From contig CAJTMB010000015.1 in the NCBI GenBank assembly GCA_910577105.1, positions 1 through 64,000 of the forward strand: a stretch of 64,000 nucleotides of DNA. The letters run 5' to 3'. Under the pieces are notes generated by a model. The model worked only from the letters and a program-made list of their open reading frames with translations. It had not been told where the DNA came from and did not search any database. The stretch is from an uncultured Lachnospiraceae bacterium (GTDB taxonomy: Bacteria > Bacillota > Clostridia > Lachnospirales > Lachnospiraceae). Made by a program: the position numbers and the translations under genes. Shown here piece by piece: positions 61,166-64,000 of the stretch; position 1 is the first letter of the stretch, and the number at the start of each line of letters is the position of its first letter.

Positions 61166-61358
61166 TTTTTTCACCTAGCATCCAAAATATTTGTATAATA
61201 AGACCCCCTAGCATAAATGATGCTATTACAAATAAGCCTATCAATTCAGCTGTTGTACTTATTGAATAAAAGTATTTTGTTAATAATGCTAATATAATGC
61301 TGCATATTATATATGTTGATATAAAACCTATACCTAATTTAATTCTTTTATGATTCAT
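61128..61358 (-). CDS. Small membrane protein (76 aa)
   Basis: Two membrane helices (GIGFISTYIICSIILALLTKY and LIGLFVIASFMLGGLIIQIFW) and polar ends (MNHKRIK...; GEKINDKEFYQ). AAAGGAGCAAAC upstream is identical to that of the 62032 gene. Family not recognised. Confidence 0.65.
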   Translation of the reverse strand: MNHKRIKLGIGFISTYIICSIILALLTKYFYSISTTAELIGLFVIASFMLGGLIIQIFWMLGEKINDKEFYQSPKE

Positions 61359-61360
61359 AA

Positions 61361-61408
61361 TGTTTGCTCCTTTAAAATGAGGGAGGTCATCCTTGATTGG
61401 CTGACCTC
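61361..61408 (-). promoter_or_regulatory. Leader hairpin module, copy 1
   Basis: Minus strand: GAGGTCA ... TGACCTC hairpin followed by CCTCATTTTAAAGGAGCAAAC. The second part is identical to that of copy 2 upstream of the 62032 gene, while the stem sequence differs. Probably a terminator or attenuator joined to a ribosome-binding site. Confidence 0.55.
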
Positions 61409-61482
61409 TGTTGTCCTTTTAATTTTTCTGCATGTATTTCATTGGTTACAATGAAATGAATTATGACATTATTTTTAAATGT

Positions 61483-61560
61483 AGTATGATTTTATCGGAG
61501 GTGATTTTATAGAATTTATGATTACAAAAATTATTGTTGGTTTATTTATATTTTATCTAT
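61483..61560 (+). pseudogene. Degenerate copy of the small membrane protein gene start
   Basis: ATGATTTTATCGGAGGTG and AAAATTATTGTTGGT match the leader and early codons of the gene at 60986, but the ATG position and frame are damaged and the rest is missing. A remnant of a tandem duplication. Confidence 0.6.
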
Positions 61561-61576
61561 ATCCTGTTCCTTCAGT

Positions 61577-62032
61577 TTAGTTTGTTTTCGCTTTTTGTAC
61601 ATCCTTTACTTTGCTATTGTTTCTTATTATATATATTACTCTAAACTGATTTATCGATTCATCCATGCTTATTTTTCTGATTATTGATATACTTTTATCT
61701 AACTTAATATTTTTATCTAATTTGCTTTGCATATATTTTATGTAATCTGGCTTATGTGTTAAATCCAACATATTTGTAGTATCTATTTCTACTGCTACTA
61801 TTACGTCTCCATTCTTTTTTGGTACTTCATCTGAATATTCATATGCTATTGTATTTACAGGTATTGCTTTGGAAGTTATTATTTCTAGAGCCTTATCTTT
61901 TGGTAATGATACAAAACATACTTGTGATGTTTTGGAATTAAAATTAAGCGTTGACATTGGTACTTCCTCCCAATTTTTATATTTTGGGAATAGGTTATCA
62001 TAAGCTTCACAATTTGTAAACTGATTTTCCAT
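61577..62032 (-). CDS. Hypothetical element protein (151 aa)
   Basis: MENQFTNCEAYDNLFPKYKN onward, soluble, with alternating beta strands (GDVIVAVEIDTTNMLDLTH; NQFRVIYIIRN) and a Lys-rich end. AAAGGAGCAAAC precedes the ATG. No family recognised. It is between the SH3 lipoprotein and a small membrane protein gene on the same strand. Confidence 0.62.
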   Translation of the reverse strand: MENQFTNCEAYDNLFPKYKNWEEVPMSTLNFNSKTSQVCFVSLPKDKALEIITSKAIPVNTIAYEYSDEVPKKNGDVIVAVEIDTTNMLDLTHKPDYIKYMQSKLDKNIKLDKSISIIRKISMDESINQFRVIYIIRNNSKVKDVQKAKTN

Positions 62033-62033
62033 A

Positions 62034-62081
62034 TGTTTGCTCCTTTAAAATGAGGGAGGACAACTCTTAATGAGTTGTCCT
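62034..62081 (-). promoter_or_regulatory. Leader hairpin module, copy 2
   Basis: Minus strand: AGGACAACTC-ATTAA-GAGTTGTCCT hairpin followed by CCCTCATTTTAAAGGAGC. Same downstream sequence as copy 1 with a different stem, so the fold rather than the stem sequence seems to be kept. Confidence 0.6.
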
Positions 62082-62109
62082 CTGATTATTGATTATCGTG
62101 TGTTTTAAA

Positions 62110-62862
62110 TTATAAGTCATGTGTCCAGCTATCATTACTGTTATCTTCTACACTTCCGCCAAAACCACCTAAGTCATCTAAGATGTCTTGGATTTCTTGC
62201 TGTGTGGGTGTACCACTACTTGGCTGAGTGGTTTGTTGACCATTGGATGCTGGTGGTGTTGTGCTGCTGCCTCCGCCAGTGGAACCACCGGAACCATTTC
62301 CACCGGTTGAGGGCTGAGGTGTAGTGGGGGCTGTGTCTCCTAATAAACTGCCCGCTATGTATACTACTCCATCTCCCCATTCTACTCTATACCAGTCATT
62401 TGATGTACGCCCTGTTACATGTAACTGTGCTCCTTTTTCTATGGATGCTACTTTGTCATAATTTGTACCATCACCAGAACGGGAATTACAATTCTGCTGT
62501 GCATACATTGTTTTATCTAATTCCTCAACTATCTCTATGCCTGTTGATTCGTTTAAATTCTGGTCTGCTTTGTTAGCTTCTTCCTCTGCTTGTTCTAATT
62601 GCTCATGGTATTCATCACCAGTCATGTCAGTATCTTCCCCAATCATACCATTACCTTCTTCAACTGGTTTCTCTGCTTCAACAATTTCTCCACTGGTGTC
62701 TCCTGTGCCTGATGTCTGGTCGATTGGGTAGCCGTTTTCATTGGTGTATGCTTGTGATTCTGAATCTGCTGTAACAGGCTCCCCTTTATCCCCACACCCG
62801 GTAAACAGCAGAAGTGAAACCGTAACTGCCATTGCTAAACTATATAATTTCTTATTTCTCAT
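62110..62862 (-). CDS. SH3-domain lipoprotein
   Basis: 250 aa. Signal peptide ending LLLFTGC (lipobox FTGC), an acidic Glu/Thr linker, then a bacterial SH3 domain at about residues 118-175 (CNSRSGDGTNYDKVASIEKG; VTGRTSNDWYRVEW). A Gly/Ser/Thr/Pro-rich tail (TGGNGSGGSTGGGSSTTPP) follows. Such proteins bind peptidoglycan or wall polymers. Its start overlaps the upstream gene by ATGA. Confidence 0.83.
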   Translation of the reverse strand: MRNKKLYSLAMAVTVSLLLFTGCGDKGEPVTADSESQAYTNENGYPIDQTSGTGDTSGEIVEAEKPVEEGNGMIGEDTDMTGDEYHEQLEQAEEEANKADQNLNESTGIEIVEELDKTMYAQQNCNSRSGDGTNYDKVASIEKGAQLHVTGRTSNDWYRVEWGDGVVYIAGSLLGDTAPTTPQPSTGGNGSGGSTGGGSSTTPPASNGQQTTQPSSGTPTQQEIQDILDDLGGFGGSVEDNSNDSWTHDL

Positions 62863-63332
62863 ATATGTAACATCTCCTTTACTATGTTTCCTATTGCACC
62901 AAATAAACTGATTGAACCATTTATAAGGCTTGGATTGATTTTAAGCCCACATAGGAAATTATAATTTTTGAAATTATAAATATTGTTAATCACAATATCC
63001 CTTTTATCCCCCTTGTCAATGCTCCCCCTTATCTCTTTTTCCCATTCATTAAGTACAGACTGTCCTTTAGGGGTGATGCCCTCAACTTCTGGTATTCTGT
63101 CAATCTCTATATGTTCCTCTGTTCCATCTGACAGGAGATACCCTGTTTCTGTCAGCTTGCAGATATCTGATACAAGCTGTTTATGTTCCCCATCGGATAA
63201 ACTCTCTTCCAAAGTCCAGATTACTTCACTAAGGCTTGAAAGGTTTTCATGCTCGTCTGTAATGAATTCCTCTAAACTCTTTATCAGTATCAATGTCTCC
63301 AGCTGTTCTTTTGTAATGTCCTGTGTATCCAT
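62859..63332 (-). CDS. Hypothetical element protein (157 aa)
   Basis: From ATG 63332 (MDTQDITKEQLETLILIKSL), with AAAGGAGAAAATC upstream. The first two-thirds is acidic and helical and looks like a winged-helix module (VSDICKLTETGYLLSDG; GITPKGQSVLNEWEKE). The last ~40 residues include a hydrophobic stretch (NGSISLFGAIGNIVKEML). Possibly a regulator; divergent from the XRE gene. Confidence 0.6.
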   Translation of the reverse strand: MDTQDITKEQLETLILIKSLEEFITDEHENLSSLSEVIWTLEESLSDGEHKQLVSDICKLTETGYLLSDGTEEHIEIDRIPEVEGITPKGQSVLNEWEKEIRGSIDKGDKRDIVINNIYNFKNYNFLCGLKINPSLINGSISLFGAIGNIVKEMLHI

Positions 63333-63470
63333 GATTTTCTCCTTTTCATACATAAATTTATTTCATGCTAATAGTACCATTTTTCCCTCACTTCTGCAAG
63401 TGATAGTTTTAGTTGCAACCATTTCTTGCAGACTTTCCTGTATGCTATATCCAAGAAGGAGAGAGCATAC

Positions 63471-63761
63471 ATGATACAGGGATTGTCAAAAAAATTAACA
63501 CTGTTGCGTCAACAGAATAAACTGTCACAATCAGAGGTTGCAAGGAGGATTGGTATTTCTTCCTCTGCTGTCTCCGCTTATGAGGCTGACCAGATATCCC
63601 CCTCACTGGAAACATTAGTTAAACTCGCTAATCTGTTCCATGTGTCAACTGACTATCTCCTTGGTGTTGACTACCCCAGAGACAAAGCAGTCCTTGACAC
63701 CTCTGGCTTGAATAAACAACAGCTTACTGTATTGCAGGATTTAATTAACATAATGAAATAG
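63471..63761 (+). CDS. XRE-family transcriptional regulator
   Basis: 96 aa from ATG 63471, with AAGGAGAGAG upstream. Helix-turn-helix at about residues 5-60: LTLLRQQNKLSQSEVARRIG, then SSAVSAYEADQISPSLETLVKLANLF and the family's usual DYLLGVD. Divergent from the 63332 gene; the intergenic region has the inverted repeat CACTT-CTGC-AAGTG, a candidate operator. Probably the element's repressor. Confidence 0.88.
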   Translation: MIQGLSKKLTLLRQQNKLSQSEVARRIGISSSAVSAYEADQISPSLETLVKLANLFHVSTDYLLGVDYPRDKAVLDTSGLNKQQLTVLQDLINIMK

Positions 63762-63792
63762 GTACATCTTTTCTTACTGATGTACCCTTTTT
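63761..63792 (+). terminator. Intrinsic terminator after the XRE gene
   Basis: GGTACATC and GATGTACC arms with a 10-base loop, followed by CTTTTTG. It starts at the gene's last base. Confidence 0.85.
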
Positions 63793-63794
63793 GT

Positions 63795-63992
63795 TCATAC
63801 GTCCTTCAGTTCCTTTAATACCTCATGCAGGCCCGCAACTTCAACATTCTTTATTGTTTTCAGATAATCCTTGACAAGCTGTACCATATTTGACTGTTTG
63901 CAGTCCTCTTGCTGATAGAAGTATTCCATTCCTAATGAGATGAAAAACAAAGTACTGTCTATGTACCTCATTTTCTTTTCTATCTTTTCCAT
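63795..63992 (-). CDS. Hypothetical protein, possibly incomplete at the window edge
   Basis: 65 aa, MEKIEKKMRYIDSTLFFISL to VLKELKDV, helical. The ribosome-binding region lies outside the window, so the start may be further upstream. No family recognised. Confidence 0.5.
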   Translation of the reverse strand: MEKIEKKMRYIDSTLFFISLGMEYFYQQEDCKQSNMVQLVKDYLKTIKNVEVAGLHEVLKELKDV

Positions 63993-64000
63993 GTAATCAT

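Larger units (their letters stand above)
52259..64000. mobile_element. Integrative (probably conjugative) element with Tn916-type int/xis, right end outside the window
   Basis: From the integrase at 52324 onward, genes are nearly all minus-strand, AT-rich and accessory: int, xis, DNA methylase, hypotheticals, SprT-like protein, type I toxin, signal-peptide surface protein, SH3 lipoprotein, XRE regulator. No conjugation ATPase, relaxase or VirB4 is within the window, so conjugative status is inferred. The left boundary is set by the inverted repeat next to int and is approximate. Confidence 0.7.

Noticed and set aside
1..64000. tRNA and rRNA genes
   Set aside because: No cloverleaf, CCA-type end or rRNA core sequence was recognised on either strand.

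Overview
The window looks like the chromosome of a spore-forming, anaerobic member of the Clostridia, most likely Lachnospiraceae. This is inferred from gene content and order: the block xseA-xseB-ispA-dxs-tlyA-nadK-argR-recN-spoIVB-spo0A, a complete spoIIIA operon, RqcH, a SpoVB-type flippase and an ApbE/NusG-II/Gx-transporter cluster. Strong AGGAGG-type ribosome binding sites fit this. No rRNA, tRNA or CRISPR array was recognised. The genus cannot be settled by eye.

Layout. (1) 1-7031: a minus-strand type IV pilus operon: a PilX-like protein, two pseudopilins, PilC, a fused PilM-PilN, PilO, PilB and a terminal pilin. PilD and PilT are absent. (2) 7185-15915: a small XRE regulator, a large secreted-protein pseudogene with three homopolymer frame breaks, a GNAT, RqcH, a SpoVB/MurJ-like flippase and glycogen synthase. 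(3) 15982-27775: the sporulation/isoprenoid/DNA-repair block. Its spo0A position holds two tandem Spo0A-like genes, each with its own sigma-A-type promoter. Both keep the DNA-binding domain but have lost most of the phosphoacceptor receiver domain. (4) 27826-35890: a transglutaminase-like lipoprotein, RF3 and spoIIIAA-AH behind a good sigma-E-like promoter. (5) 36078-39909: a stand-alone 80-aa glycyl-radical domain protein, an array of five alternating 63-bp hairpin repeats, a small lipoprotein, PNPase and S15. (6) 40057-46587: a 180-bp element with 40-bp perfect inverted arms, then trpS, a GH2 glycosidase, an acyltransferase and ApbE in one minus-strand run, divergent from NusG-II and Gx-transporter genes.

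From about 46.6 kb the DNA becomes accessory. A GNAT gene has been split: its 3' part is at 46606-46983 and its 5' part at 50677-50775. The intervening 3.7 kb carries a MobC-like protein, hypothetical proteins, a Schlafen-AlbA/ATPase-type regulator and a 5'-truncated Mrr nuclease. After DUF402 and low-molecular-weight phosphatase genes, an integrative element begins near 52.26 kb and runs off the right end. It starts with a Tn916-type integrase and excisionase, followed by a D12-class DNA methylase, hypothetical proteins, a SprT-like metalloprotein, a 26-aa holin-like type I toxin, a secreted surface protein, small membrane proteins, an SH3 lipoprotein and an XRE regulator. It is visibly more AT-rich than the core.

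Main points for follow-up: the receiver-deleted tandem Spo0A paralogues, the covarying A-B-A-B-A hairpin array, the 40-bp-arm palindromic element, the stand-alone glycyl-radical protein with a Fur-like site, and the split acetyltransferase.
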